From CAYZJB01 sp964602985 (GTDB lineage: Bacteria > CLD3 > SB21), in the NCBI GenBank assembly GCA_964602985.1, contig CAZRTJ010000001.1, positions 62,001 to 126,000 on the forward strand: 64,000 bases of DNA, in the 5' to 3' direction. The translations under genes and the position numbers were made by a program. How positions within the stretch are numbered: position 1 is the first letter of the stretch; every line of letters begins with the position of its first letter. This document shows, piece after piece, positions 1-8,522 of this stretch. The notes under the pieces are model-generated. The model ran no database searches, was not told where the DNA came from, and was given only the letters and a program-made list of their open reading frames with translations.

Positions 1-15
1 GTGAGAGACGAATGA
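1..15 (+). CDS. 3' end of an upstream gene, probably actD (partial)
   Basis: The first 15 bases read in frame 1 as Val-Arg-Asp-Glu followed by TGA, and this stop overlaps the ATG of the next gene as ATGA. In alternative complex III operons the gene before actE is normally actD, a small membrane subunit, so this is probably its last four codons. Only four residues are visible, so the identity rests on gene order alone. Confidence 0.3.
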   Translation: MRDE

Positions 16-608
16 AAACCATACTGCAGATCTGTTTTGTGTCGTTTATGATCTGGGGCTGTCAGGGGCGTCCGTCTGAGGAGCCACCCATCCACCCCAA
101 TCCCAACATGGATATTCAGCCAAAATACAAAGCCCAGTCTGAAGGAAAATTCTTTGAGAATGGCTCCGCCATGCGCCATCCGCCTGCGGGTACGGTGGCC
201 TTGGGTCAACTGAAAGATGAGGGGGCGTATTACACAGGACTCGACGAGAAGGGACAGTGGGTCCAAACCGCCCCTATCGTGTGGACGATGGAGGATCTGA
301 AGCGGGGACAGGAGCGATACAGTATTTTTTGCGCGCCGTGTCATGCGTTGGCCGGACGTGGAAATGGAATCGTCGCCAAGCGGGGATTCATGCCTCCGCC
401 GTCTCTTCATCTGAGCCTCGTGCGAAATTATCCGGATGGGCATTTCTATAATGTGATTACGAACGGAATTCGGAATATGCCTGCGTATGGCGCGCAGATC
501 GATGTCGACGATCGATGGGCGATCGTGGGTTACATCCGGGCCTTGCAGCGCAGTCAAAACGCCAGTCTGGAAGACGTTCCAACCGAAATTCGAAAGGACC
601 TCAAGTAG
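12..608 (+). CDS. actE: Alternative complex III subunit ActE, monoheme cytochrome c lipoprotein
   Basis: A 198-aa secreted cytochrome c. It starts with a short hydrophobic segment ending at Cys17, which looks like a lipoprotein signal. A single heme-binding site CAPCH lies at residues 107-111, and a later 'NMPAYG' supplies a likely axial Met. ActE passes electrons from the quinol-oxidising core of alternative complex III to an oxidase or a soluble carrier. The next gene is ActF and the oxidase genes follow, which fits this role. The start ATG overlaps the preceding stop by 4 nt. The family assignment rests on size, the heme motif and the gene neighbourhood. Confidence 0.85.
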   Translation: MKTILQICFVSFMIWGCQGRPSEEPPIHPNPNMDIQPKYKAQSEGKFFENGSAMRHPPAGTVALGQLKDEGAYYTGLDEKGQWVQTAPIVWTMEDLKRGQERYSIFCAPCHALAGRGNGIVAKRGFMPPPSLHLSLVRNYPDGHFYNVITNGIRNMPAYGAQIDVDDRWAIVGYIRALQRSQNASLEDVPTEIRKDLK

Positions 609-615
609 AAGTCGT

Positions 616-1794
616 ATGAAACTCAATACCGAAACTTTCCAACTGACGGAAAAAGGCCGGTTCGGAAATCTTGCACTGATCGTCGGGGCGGTGGGATTGA
701 TACTCAGCGCCGTGGGCTACGTGCTCGATCCGAAACAGTTCTTTCATTCCTACCTGGTCAGCTTTGCGTACTGGACCTCCATCGGATTGGGAGGCTTGTT
801 TTTCGTGTTACTGCACCATCTGGTCGGCGCGACGTGGAGCATTGTGCTTCGACGTCTGACGGAGAATGTGATGGCTGCGCTTCCGATCATGCTTCTGTTT
901 GCAGTCCCCCTGGCGCTCGGGATGCACGACTTGTATCACTGGAGCCATGCGGAAGCTGTGGAGCATGACGCGATTCTCAAAGAGAAATCAGGATACCTCA
1001 ACCCGACATTTTTTGTTATCCGCACCGTGGGGTATTTTGCAGTTTGGTTGATTCTGGCTCGCCTGCTGAATAAGTATTCGGATCAACAGGATAAGGGGGA
1101 GAACACAACCTCCCGGCTGATGAAGGTCAGCGCTCCCGGCATGATTTTGTTTGCGTTTACGATTACGTACGCCGCATTTGACTGGATGATGTCGTTGGAG
1201 CCGCACTGGTATTCGACCATTTACGGCGTGTGGTATTTCAGCGGCAGTCTGTTGACCTTTCTTTGTTTCCTGGTGATCGTGGGGTTGTATTTGCGAAAGA
1301 AGGGTGTCCTGCACGAAACGATCAAGGTGGATCATTATCACGATCTCGGTAAGCTGATGTTTGCGTTCACGATTTTCTGGGCGTACATCGCGTTCTCGCA
1401 GTATTTCCTGATCTGGTATGCCAATATTCCTGAAGAGACGGTGTACTATCTGAAACGCTGGGAAGGGTCCTGGCAGACGGTCAGCTTGTTGCTGGTGTTT
1501 GGTCATCTGACTTTGCCATGGCTGGCCCTGGTTACGCGAGCCGCAAAACGAAATCTGTTGAGTATGAAGCTCATCGCAGGTTGGCTGTTACTCATGCACT
1601 GGTTTGATCTGCACTGGGCGATTATGCCCAATCTTCATCCGAGCGGCTTCACGTTTTCGTGGATGGACGTCGCGACGTTTGTCGGGCTGGGCGGTATGTT
1701 CTTGTGGTATTTCTGGTATCAAGTCTGTTCGCGCCCGCTGATCCCCGTGAAGGATCCGCAGTTGTCCGAGTCTTTGCAACTTGTCAATCATTAG
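616..1794 (+). CDS. actF: Alternative complex III integral membrane subunit ActF
   Basis: A 392-aa polytopic membrane protein with about ten hydrophobic segments, a member of the NrfD/PsrC-like ActC/ActF family. In alternative complex III, ActC and ActF form the membrane core; ActF lacks the quinol site that ActC carries. The chosen start is the ATG 7 nt after the actE stop; the frame stays open upstream inside actE, but that part lacks membrane character. Typical ActF features include the 'MHDLYHWSH' loop near residue 100 and 'HWFDLHWAIMP' near residue 330. The gene is co-directional with the following oxidase genes. Confidence 0.87.
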   Translation: MKLNTETFQLTEKGRFGNLALIVGAVGLILSAVGYVLDPKQFFHSYLVSFAYWTSIGLGGLFFVLLHHLVGATWSIVLRRLTENVMAALPIMLLFAVPLALGMHDLYHWSHAEAVEHDAILKEKSGYLNPTFFVIRTVGYFAVWLILARLLNKYSDQQDKGENTTSRLMKVSAPGMILFAFTITYAAFDWMMSLEPHWYSTIYGVWYFSGSLLTFLCFLVIVGLYLRKKGVLHETIKVDHYHDLGKLMFAFTIFWAYIAFSQYFLIWYANIPEETVYYLKRWEGSWQTVSLLLVFGHLTLPWLALVTRAAKRNLLSMKLIAGWLLLMHWFDLHWAIMPNLHPSGFTFSWMDVATFVGLGGMFLWYFWYQVCSRPLIPVKDPQLSESLQLVNH

Positions 1795-1804
1795 GTGAAG
1801 CGTT

Positions 1805-2113
1805 ATGTCTGATGTGAGTTATGAAAAGCAAGACGTGAACATGAAGAAGGTGTTCGGCTACACGTTTGTTGTTCTGTTTGTCATGGTTGTGTTCGTGGTG
1901 ATCGTCCATGAGTTTTATTTGAATCAGATGGATCAGGCCGTCGCCGAGCAGGTGTCGGACACGCCGCCCGTGGATTACGAATCACTGGTGGCCGACGAAA
2001 CGGAAGTGCTGGCGTCGTACAAGGTGATTGACCCCGATAAGGGTGTGTACCGTATACCCGTTGAACGTGCGATGGAGTTGATAGCCGCGGAGAGTTTCTC
2101 AAAGAGAAAGTGA
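1805..2113 (+). CDS. Small single-span membrane protein of the ACIII/oxidase operon
   Basis: A 102-aa protein with one strong transmembrane helix at about residues 17-36, followed by a short soluble domain. The segment around residues 72-90 ('DPDKGVYRIPVERAME') resembles a motif I associate with small proteins encoded between actF and SCO genes in Bacteroidota-like genomes, but I know no named function. It sits 10 nt after actF and 6 nt before the SCO gene. Its position suggests a structural or assembly role in the ACIII-oxidase system; that is inference. Confidence 0.7.
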   Translation: MSDVSYEKQDVNMKKVFGYTFVVLFVMVVFVVIVHEFYLNQMDQAVAEQVSDTPPVDYESLVADETEVLASYKVIDPDKGVYRIPVERAMELIAAESFSKRK

Positions 2114-2119
2114 TCCTGC

Positions 2120-2956
2120 TTGGACGATCGACTGGTTCGATTTTCATGTTCCTTGATAATTTTGTTTTTCTTCACGCCTTCCGCGTATACCCAACTGGTG
2201 CTGGACCAGCCGCGCGAACTGCAAGGCATTGACGTTGTCGAGCATCTCGGCGACTCGATCCATCGGGAACTTGCCTTCCGGGACGAAAACGGAAGACTGG
2301 TGAAATTGCGACAAGCGGTCGACGGCGCCCAACCCATTATCCTTTCTTTGGCCTACTACGAATGCCCGATGCTCTGCACATTCGTCCTGAATGGCTTGGC
2401 AAAAGGCGTTCAAGAATTGGCTTGGACTCCGGGCAAAGAATTTCGTATGATAACCATCAGTATTGACCCCCGGGAAACGGCAGAACTGGCGAAAAGTAAG
2501 CGAGATCGCTATCTCGCATCGCTTCAGAAGTTTGTCCCCGACGATGGTTGGCAGTTTTGGACCGGAGATTCAATCTCAATTAAGGCCATCGCTGATGACG
2601 TTGGGTTTCACTTTCGATACGATCAGGATCGAGATGAATATGCGCATCCGGCCGTCGTTTTTGTGCTCACTCCTGATGGGGTCATCTCGCGGTATCTGTA
2701 CGGGATCGAATTCAAGGAGCGCGACCTGCGCCTGTCGTTGGTCGAGGCGTCGGATGGGAAGATCGGATCGACGTTGGATCGTCTCATTCTGTACTGCTAC
2801 CACTATGATCCGGATGCCAAAGGTTATGTCCTGTTTGCGCAGAACATTATGAAGTTGGGCGGGATGACGTCGGTTGTGATCCTGGCGCTTTTTGTCGGGA
2901 CGTTATGGCGCAGAGAACAAAACAGAAAACGGAAAGAAGTTTCACACTCATTTTAG
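2120..2956 (+). CDS. SCO1/SenC-family copper chaperone for cytochrome oxidase
   Basis: A 278-aa protein with an N-terminal signal peptide, a thioredoxin-like SCO domain and a C-terminal transmembrane helix (about residues 248-265). The copper site appears as CPMLC at about residues 82-86 plus a distal His in 'AHPAVVF'. SCO proteins deliver copper to the CuA centre of subunit II, which is encoded next. The start codon is TTG at 2120, because no in-frame ATG exists near the signal peptide. The C-terminal anchor differs from the usual N-terminal one and resembles longer SCO proteins found in ACIII operons. Confidence 0.85.
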   Translation: MDDRLVRFSCSLIILFFFTPSAYTQLVLDQPRELQGIDVVEHLGDSIHRELAFRDENGRLVKLRQAVDGAQPIILSLAYYECPMLCTFVLNGLAKGVQELAWTPGKEFRMITISIDPRETAELAKSKRDRYLASLQKFVPDDGWQFWTGDSISIKAIADDVGFHFRYDQDRDEYAHPAVVFVLTPDGVISRYLYGIEFKERDLRLSLVEASDGKIGSTLDRLILYCYHYDPDAKGYVLFAQNIMKLGGMTSVVILALFVGTLWRREQNRKRKEVSHSF

Positions 2957-2966
2957 AGAAGCACGT

Positions 2967-3899
2967 ATGAAAGAAAGTTTCTGGATGCCGGGGGAGTATT
3001 CCTCGATGGCACCCAACATCGACTCGCTGTTCTACTTCATCACGTACTGGTCGGCATTTTTCTTCGCCGTCGTGGTGATCGGCATGATCGTGCTTGCGGT
3101 CAGATACCGCCGACGCCGGCATGAGTTGACGCCCAACCTCTCGCACAACAACATGCTGGAAGCCACGTGGACGATCGTGCCCACCGTATTGGTGCTGGTG
3201 GTGTTCGGGTGGGGATTGAAGGACTTCATGAAACTGAGTGTCGTCCCGTACAAGGCGTACGAAATCAAGGCAACCGGGCAAAAGTGGTTTTGGACGTTCG
3301 ACTACGACGGGGGCGCCACGAGCGTGAACGAACTGGTCGTTCCCGTTGGACGGCCGATCAAAATTCTCGGTTCCTCGAAGGATGTCATCCACAGTCTGTA
3401 TTTCCCCGACTTCCGAACCAAGAAAGACGTGGTTCCCAACCGCTATACCATTCAATGGTTCGAGGCGACAGAGATTGGCGAATACCGGATTTATTGTGCG
3501 GAATATTGTGGGACGAAGCACTCCGAGATGATTGGCAAGGTCACCGTGTTGTCGGAAGAAGATTTCCAGAGCTGGCTGACGTCCAATGCCGGAGCCGGTG
3601 CGGGAATGTCGCTGGAGGAATACGGCGAACAACTGTACCGAACGAAGGCGTGCGTGGGGTGTCATTCGCTCGACGGAAAGGCGGGAGCCGGTCCGACCTG
3701 GAAGGGACTATTCGGGTCGCAAAAGAAAATGGCAGATGGGTCGTCCGTGACGGTGGACGAGAACTATCTCCGGGAGTCCATCCTGGAACCTCAGAAGAAA
3801 GTTGTCGAAGGCTTCCAGCCGATCATGCCGACCTATCAGGGAATTCTCAAGGCGCGTGATCTGGATGCTGTGATCGCGTATATCAAAACCATTCAATAA
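2967..3899 (+). CDS. coxB: Cytochrome c oxidase subunit II with fused cytochrome c (caa3 type)
   Basis: A 310-aa subunit II. Two N-terminal transmembrane helices (about residues 14-45 and 60-82) precede the cupredoxin domain. The CuA ligands are visible in 'IHSLYF' and in CAEYC (Cys177 to Cys181) with the following 'TKHSEM'. A C-terminal cytochrome c domain carries CVGCH at residues 229-233, which makes this a caa3-type oxidase that takes electrons directly from a c-type heme. The ATG at 2967 was chosen because AGAGAAG precedes it; a longer reading frame would extend into the SCO gene. Confidence 0.95.
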   Translation: MKESFWMPGEYSSMAPNIDSLFYFITYWSAFFFAVVVIGMIVLAVRYRRRRHELTPNLSHNNMLEATWTIVPTVLVLVVFGWGLKDFMKLSVVPYKAYEIKATGQKWFWTFDYDGGATSVNELVVPVGRPIKILGSSKDVIHSLYFPDFRTKKDVVPNRYTIQWFEATEIGEYRIYCAEYCGTKHSEMIGKVTVLSEEDFQSWLTSNAGAGAGMSLEEYGEQLYRTKACVGCHSLDGKAGAGPTWKGLFGSQKKMADGSSVTVDENYLRESILEPQKKVVEGFQPIMPTYQGILKARDLDAVIAYIKTIQ

Positions 3900-3922
3900 A
3901 AAAAGTGTAGAGAAGGCCAACC

Positions 3923-5602
3923 ATGTCAGCGACGTTACGCGCCGTAAACTCCAGGACCCGACCGGAAGTCAATTTCCTGAACGAGCCCAAAGGGCTGAAG
4001 TCCTGGCTGACCACGCTGGATCACAAGCGCATTGGTGTGATGTATCTCTTCGCGATCATGACGATGTTCTTTCTGGGCGGGTTGTATGCCATTCTGTTGC
4101 GATTGGAATTGTGGACTCCGCAGCGGGATTTCTTCGAGCCGGACACGTACAACAAACTGTTTTCGCTGCATGGAGCGATCATGGTGTTTCTTTTCATCAT
4201 TCCGTCCATTCCGGCCGCGTTGGGGAATATCATTCTGCCGCTTCAGATTGGCGCGAAGGATGTCGCGTTTCCACGACTGAATTTGTTTTCCTGGTACATT
4301 TACGTAACCGGCGCGCTGTTGGCGATCTTGTCCATGATTTTGGGCGCCGTCGATACCGGATGGACTTTTTACACACCGTACAGTACGACCACCAATACGG
4401 CGGTTGTACCCATGACGTTGGCGGCATTTGTTCTGGGATTCTCCTCGATCTTGACGGGTCTGAATTTCATTGCGACCATTCACAAGTTGCGCGCGCCCGG
4501 CATGACGTGGTTTCGGACGCCGCTGTTTGTGTGGGGATTGTATGCCACCGCGCTCATCCAGGTTCTGGCCACGCCCGTCCTGGCGATCACGTTGGTTCTG
4601 CTGATCCTGGAGCGAACGCTCGGCATTGGGATATTTGATCCCGCCATGGGAGGGGATCCGGTTCTCTTTCAGCACTTCTTTTGGTTTTACTCTCATCCCG
4701 CCGTTTACATCATGATCCTGCCCGGCATGGCGATCATTTCAGAACTGGTGGCGGCCTTTTCGCACAAACAGATCTTCGGATACAAGTTCGTCGGATTCAG
4801 TAGTCTCGCCATTGCGCTTCTGGGATTCCTGGTGTGGGGCCATCACATGTTTACCAGTGGTCAGTCGGAACTGGCCTCGGCGGTATTTTCGGCGATTACG
4901 TTTCTGGTGGGCATTCCATCGGGAATCAAGGTGTTCAACTGGCTGGCCACGCTGTACAAGGGCTCGATCAGTTTTCGGGCTCCGATGTTGTGGGTGTTTT
5001 CGTTCCTGTTTCTATTCACGATTGGCGGCTTGACGGGAATTTTCCTCGGCAGTATCTCGGTTGACATACACCTCCATGATACGTATTTCGTGGTGGCGCA
5101 TTTCCACTACGTGATGATGGGGGGTACTGTGATGGCCTTGATTGGCGGGGTGCATTACTGGTGGCCGAAAATATGGGGTCGAATGTATAGCGAGAAATGG
5201 GCGCGCGTGGCGTGGGCGCTTGTGTTCATCGGCTTCAACCTGACTTTCTTCACGCAGTTTGTCATGGGAACGAGAGGGATGCCGCGGCGCTACTACACGT
5301 ATGACTCCCAGTTTGGTCAATTGCACTCGTTTTCAACGATCGGTACATGGGTATTGTTGGCCGGCTTTCTGATTATGGCCGTGTATCTTTTTCATGCAAT
5401 GGCTCGCGGCAAGGTAGCGGGAAATAATCCATGGGGAGCGCTCACGCTGGAGTGGCAAACCTCTTCGCCCCCGCCGACAGAAAACTTCGAATCGCAGCCG
5501 ATCGCTGCTCACGGTCCATACGACTATGACAAGGTGCTTGCGGAGATCACGGTTGACGATGATCCGTGGGCGAGGGCGGAAAAACAATCCACGAATGGCT
5601 GA
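3923..5602 (+). CDS. ctaD: Cytochrome c oxidase subunit I, A2-type
   Basis: A 559-aa, 12-helix heme-copper oxidase catalytic subunit. The binuclear-centre motif reads YSHPAVY starting at Tyr256. The Glu found at this helix position in A1-type enzymes is therefore replaced by the Tyr-Ser pair that defines A2-type oxidases, whose prototype is the Rhodothermus marinus caa3 enzyme. The heme-ligand motif 'HFHY' follows 'HDTYFVVA'. It reduces O2 and pumps protons. It lies between coxB and coxC with short gaps, as expected for one transcript. Confidence 0.97.
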   Translation: MSATLRAVNSRTRPEVNFLNEPKGLKSWLTTLDHKRIGVMYLFAIMTMFFLGGLYAILLRLELWTPQRDFFEPDTYNKLFSLHGAIMVFLFIIPSIPAALGNIILPLQIGAKDVAFPRLNLFSWYIYVTGALLAILSMILGAVDTGWTFYTPYSTTTNTAVVPMTLAAFVLGFSSILTGLNFIATIHKLRAPGMTWFRTPLFVWGLYATALIQVLATPVLAITLVLLILERTLGIGIFDPAMGGDPVLFQHFFWFYSHPAVYIMILPGMAIISELVAAFSHKQIFGYKFVGFSSLAIALLGFLVWGHHMFTSGQSELASAVFSAITFLVGIPSGIKVFNWLATLYKGSISFRAPMLWVFSFLFLFTIGGLTGIFLGSISVDIHLHDTYFVVAHFHYVMMGGTVMALIGGVHYWWPKIWGRMYSEKWARVAWALVFIGFNLTFFTQFVMGTRGMPRRYYTYDSQFGQLHSFSTIGTWVLLAGFLIMAVYLFHAMARGKVAGNNPWGALTLEWQTSSPPPTENFESQPIAAHGPYDYDKVLAEITVDDDPWARAEKQSTNG

Positions 5603-5626
5603 ACAAACTTACGCGGGGTCTTTGAT

Positions 5627-6277
5627 ATGACAGTACACCAAGTCGAGCATTCCAAGTATGTTGCGCATCATTTTGCGGACATCGACCAGCAAAATGATTC
5701 GGCCAAAATCGGGATGTGGGTCTTTCTTCTGACGGAAGTGTTGACGTTTGGCGGGCTCTTTTGCGCGTACGCGATCTTTCGTTCATGGAATCCGGTGATG
5801 TTTTCGGAAGCACACAAGGTTTTGGACATCACGCTGGGTACGTTGAACACAGTCGTACTGATCACCAGTTCGCTCACCATGGCGCTGGCGATCCGGTGTC
5901 TTCAGGTAGACAAACCCAGTGAGGCAATTCTGAATCTGTTGGCAACCTTCGCGCTGGCCGGGACTTTCATGGTCGTCAAGTACTTCGAATATTCACACAA
6001 GTTTCATGAAGGTCAATTGCCGGGTAAATTCTACACGTACACCGGGATTGAAGCCACCAATCCGCATCAGTTTTTTAGCCTGTACTTTGCCATGACAGGT
6101 CTGCACGGTTTGCACGTGCTGATCGGAATGGGACTCATTCTCTGGCTGATCTGGAAGACAAGCAGGGGTTCGTTTTCGAGCGCGTATTACTCGCCGGTTG
6201 AGATGACCGGACTGTTTTGGCACCTGGTGGATTTGATTTGGATTTTCTTGTTTCCACTTTTTTACCTGATAGGATAG
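5627..6277 (+). CDS. ctaE: Cytochrome c oxidase subunit III
   Basis: A 216-aa membrane protein with about five hydrophobic helices. Family hallmarks include 'MWVFLLTEVLTFGGLF' near residue 30, 'ITSSLTMALA' and, near the C-terminus, 'GLFWHLVDLIWIFLFPLFY'. It stabilises subunit I. It begins 24 nt after ctaD and ends 3 nt before the subunit IV gene. Confidence 0.95.
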   Translation: MTVHQVEHSKYVAHHFADIDQQNDSAKIGMWVFLLTEVLTFGGLFCAYAIFRSWNPVMFSEAHKVLDITLGTLNTVVLITSSLTMALAIRCLQVDKPSEAILNLLATFALAGTFMVVKYFEYSHKFHEGQLPGKFYTYTGIEATNPHQFFSLYFAMTGLHGLHVLIGMGLILWLIWKTSRGSFSSAYYSPVEMTGLFWHLVDLIWIFLFPLFYLIG

Positions 6278-6280
6278 ACC

Positions 6281-6643
6281 ATGAGTTCAGAACATCGCGT
6301 CCTGCCGATGAGGATTTATCTCGGCGTAGCTGCGGCCCTGCTGGTTCTCACGGCAATCACGGTCTGGGTGGCCGGACATGACTATGGAGAATGGAATCTG
6401 ATTGTCGCCATGTCGGTGGCGATGGTCAAGGCCACGCTGGTTGTGCTGTTCTTCATGCATTTGTTGTATGATCGCAAATTCTACGCGCTGATCTTTATTG
6501 GTTCGATCTTGTTTCTCGGCGCATTCATCATCATCACGCTGATGGACACCCTGCGTCGGGACGACCTCTATGACGTGGTGGCCAAACCGATTGAACCGAG
6601 GGCGATCATCTATACAGTTGACTCCACAGGCTCGCAAGAATAG
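6281..6643 (+). CDS. ctaF: Cytochrome c oxidase subunit IV (prokaryotic type)
   Basis: A 120-aa protein with three predicted transmembrane helices. The motif 'MVKATLVVLFFMHL' near residue 47 is typical of the prokaryotic COX4 family, which completes the aa3/caa3 complex. It lies 3 nt after subunit III and 3 nt before the CtaA gene. Confidence 0.92.
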   Translation: MSSEHRVLPMRIYLGVAAALLVLTAITVWVAGHDYGEWNLIVAMSVAMVKATLVVLFFMHLLYDRKFYALIFIGSILFLGAFIIITLMDTLRRDDLYDVVAKPIEPRAIIYTVDSTGSQE

Positions 6644-6646
6644 CGA

Positions 6647-7540
6647 TTGACCACGTTTCGCCGATTGGTGTGGATGGCCCTGGCAGCCATTTATCTTTTG
6701 ATTTATGTCGGTGGTTTGGTGAGAGTGTCCGGGGCCGGATTGGGTTGTCCGGACTGGCCGCGTTGCTTTGACAGGTGGATTCCCCCGACCGATATTTCCC
6801 AACTTCCCGCAGACGTTTCTCCCGTTCTCTTCAATGTCACGCTGGCGTGGATAGAATACGTGAATCGCATCGTGGGTGTCTGGACGGGCCTGGTTGTCTT
6901 CGCCATGGCGTGGGCGGGCCGGCACACAGGACGGGCGACCCGGATGAAATCGTGGTCCGCCTTTGCTGTCGTGGCGATCCAGGGCTGGCTGGGCAGCGTG
7001 GTGGTCGAGTCAAACTTGGCGCATGGGGCAGTGACGCTTCATCTGTTGCTCGCGCTCGTCGCGGTCGGTCTATTGATCTCGCTCGTGGTGGATGAGTCAC
7101 CCGTACCGAAAGACACTCCGCGGGCCTCCACAGGCCTGTTGCGCGGGACGGCAGCGCTGACGGCGGTGTGCCTGATGCAGATATGGATCGGCGCGGAAGT
7201 CCGTGGCGAAGTCGACATCGTCCGCGATGAGTGGCCTCTTCTGTCGGACGTGGACGTGGTGCAGAGGCTCGGCGAGTGGGTGACCTTGCATTCTCTCATC
7301 GCCGTAGGCATGGTGATCGGGACCTGGCACGTCACGGCTCACGTTTTCAATGAACGTCGGCCGATACGTGCACAGGGTTGGACACTGGTCTTTCTGATCC
7401 TCCTGCAGATGGTTTTGGGAATGGCGATGTTTTCCGCGGGGGTCCTGCCGATTTTGCAGATCGTTCACCAGTGGATTTCGTGTTTGTATTTTGGCATTCT
7501 TGTTTGGATCACATTGTATGTACGAAAGGGACCTGCTTGA
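6647..7540 (+). CDS. ctaA: COX15/CtaA-family heme A synthase
   Basis: A 297-aa protein with about eight transmembrane helices. It oxidises heme O to heme A for the oxidase. The family motif 'GLGCPDWPRC' is present near residue 29. Histidines are found in the expected helices ('LHLLLA', 'LHSLIA', 'VHQWIS'), but the first signature, usually Glu-x-x-His-Arg, reads EYVNR, so that His is an Asn here. The start is TTG at 6647, 3 nt after ctaF. No ctaB (heme O synthase) is in the window. Confidence 0.88.
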   Translation: MTTFRRLVWMALAAIYLLIYVGGLVRVSGAGLGCPDWPRCFDRWIPPTDISQLPADVSPVLFNVTLAWIEYVNRIVGVWTGLVVFAMAWAGRHTGRATRMKSWSAFAVVAIQGWLGSVVVESNLAHGAVTLHLLLALVAVGLLISLVVDESPVPKDTPRASTGLLRGTAALTAVCLMQIWIGAEVRGEVDIVRDEWPLLSDVDVVQRLGEWVTLHSLIAVGMVIGTWHVTAHVFNERRPIRAQGWTLVFLILLQMVLGMAMFSAGVLPILQIVHQWISCLYFGILVWITLYVRKGPA

Positions 7541-8115
7541 AGAACAAATGGTTTTTGGGATTTGGAGCGGCGGCGCTTGCGCTCGGGACTGTCGTGGTCT
7601 TGCAACTGGCGCAACGATCGCGGGTGGAACTGCCTGTCTTCGGCCAGGTGTCGTCTTTCGAACTTACGGAGCGAAGCGGCCGCGCCTATTCATCGAAGGA
7701 AATGGCCGGCCGTGTGACGATAATCAATTTCTTTTTTACAACGTGTACAGGTCCCTGCCCACGAATGAACGGCAGAGTGGCTGAGTTGTATCGGAAGTTT
7801 GCTACCTCGGACCGCGTGGGGTTCGTATCGATCAGTGTGGATCCGGACCAGGATTCTCTGTCGGCCCTGCGTGAGTATGCGAAGAAACTGGGCGTGACGG
7901 ATGACCGCTGGCTCTTTGTCCGTGGGCCGGGCGAAGAAGTGCACCGGATCTCCGAGGAGGTCTTCCACCTCGCCGGCGAGATGCCCTCCATGCACAGCAC
8001 AAAGTTGATCCTTGTCGATGGGAGTTTGCGGGTCAGGGGATACTACAGCAGTGAAGACGAAGATGCCCTTCGGGTCTTGCAGGATCATGTTCGCGCGTTA
8101 TTGGAGGGCTCGTAG
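7537..8115 (+). CDS. Second SCO1/SenC-family protein
   Basis: A 192-aa SCO protein with an N-terminal signal anchor (about residues 4-22) and a thioredoxin-like domain. The copper site is CTGPC near residue 69, with a distal His in 'SMHSTK'. It starts at the TTG that overlaps the ctaA stop (TTGA); an open frame upstream lies inside ctaA and was not used. It differs from the first SCO in being shorter and N-terminally anchored. Two SCO proteins in one operon may divide the copper delivery work, or one may act as a thiol reductase. Confidence 0.88.
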   Translation: MKNKWFLGFGAAALALGTVVVLQLAQRSRVELPVFGQVSSFELTERSGRAYSSKEMAGRVTIINFFFTTCTGPCPRMNGRVAELYRKFATSDRVGFVSISVDPDQDSLSALREYAKKLGVTDDRWLFVRGPGEEVHRISEEVFHLAGEMPSMHSTKLILVDGSLRVRGYYSSEDEDALRVLQDHVRALLEGS

Positions 8116-8522
8116 TGGATCACCTGCCGACGGTTAACGCGTTCCTGAACTGTCTGAGTGCGAGTTTTCTGCTTGCGGGATACCTCTCGGTCCGGCGAGG
8201 GCGGCATCTGCGTCATCGACAATGCATGACTGCGGCGCTGGTGACCTCGGGGCTGTTCTTCGTTTCCTACACGGTGTACCACGCCAACGTCGGATCCGTA
8301 CCGTATCCGCATCACGACTGGACCCGACCCCTGTATTTCACGATTCTGCTTCCGCATGTATTACTGGCGGCGGGAATGGTTCCGTTTATTCTGATCGGCG
8401 TGTCGAGGGCCCTGGCAGGCAGGCTGGACGCACACCGTTCCATGATGCGCCGCGTGTGGCCAGTCTGGATGTTCGTGAGCGTGAGTGGAGTCGTGATCTA
8501 TCTGATGCTGTATCGCCTCTAA
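8115..8522 (+). CDS. DUF420 membrane protein (CtaM/YozB-like oxidase assembly factor)
   Basis: A 135-aa protein with four predicted transmembrane helices and conserved polar residues such as 'LNCLSASFLLAGY' near the start and 'HRSMMRRVW' near residue 97. This is the DUF420 family, which includes YozB/CtaM, a factor needed for heme-copper oxidase assembly in Firmicutes. The GTG start overlaps the last base of the SCO gene. It is the last gene of the respiratory operon, and its stop overlaps that of the convergent gene. Confidence 0.85.
   Translation: MDHLPTVNAFLNCLSASFLLAGYLSVRRGRHLRHRQCMTAALVTSGLFFVSYTVYHANVGSVPYPHHDWTRPLYFTILLPHVLLAAGMVPFILIGVSRALAGRLDAHRSMMRRVWPVWMFVSVSGVVIYLMLYRL

Noticed and set aside
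487..615. N-terminal extension of ActF into actE
   Set aside because: The extra residues are Ser/Arg-rich and unlike the membrane family; the ATG at 616 gives the proper start.
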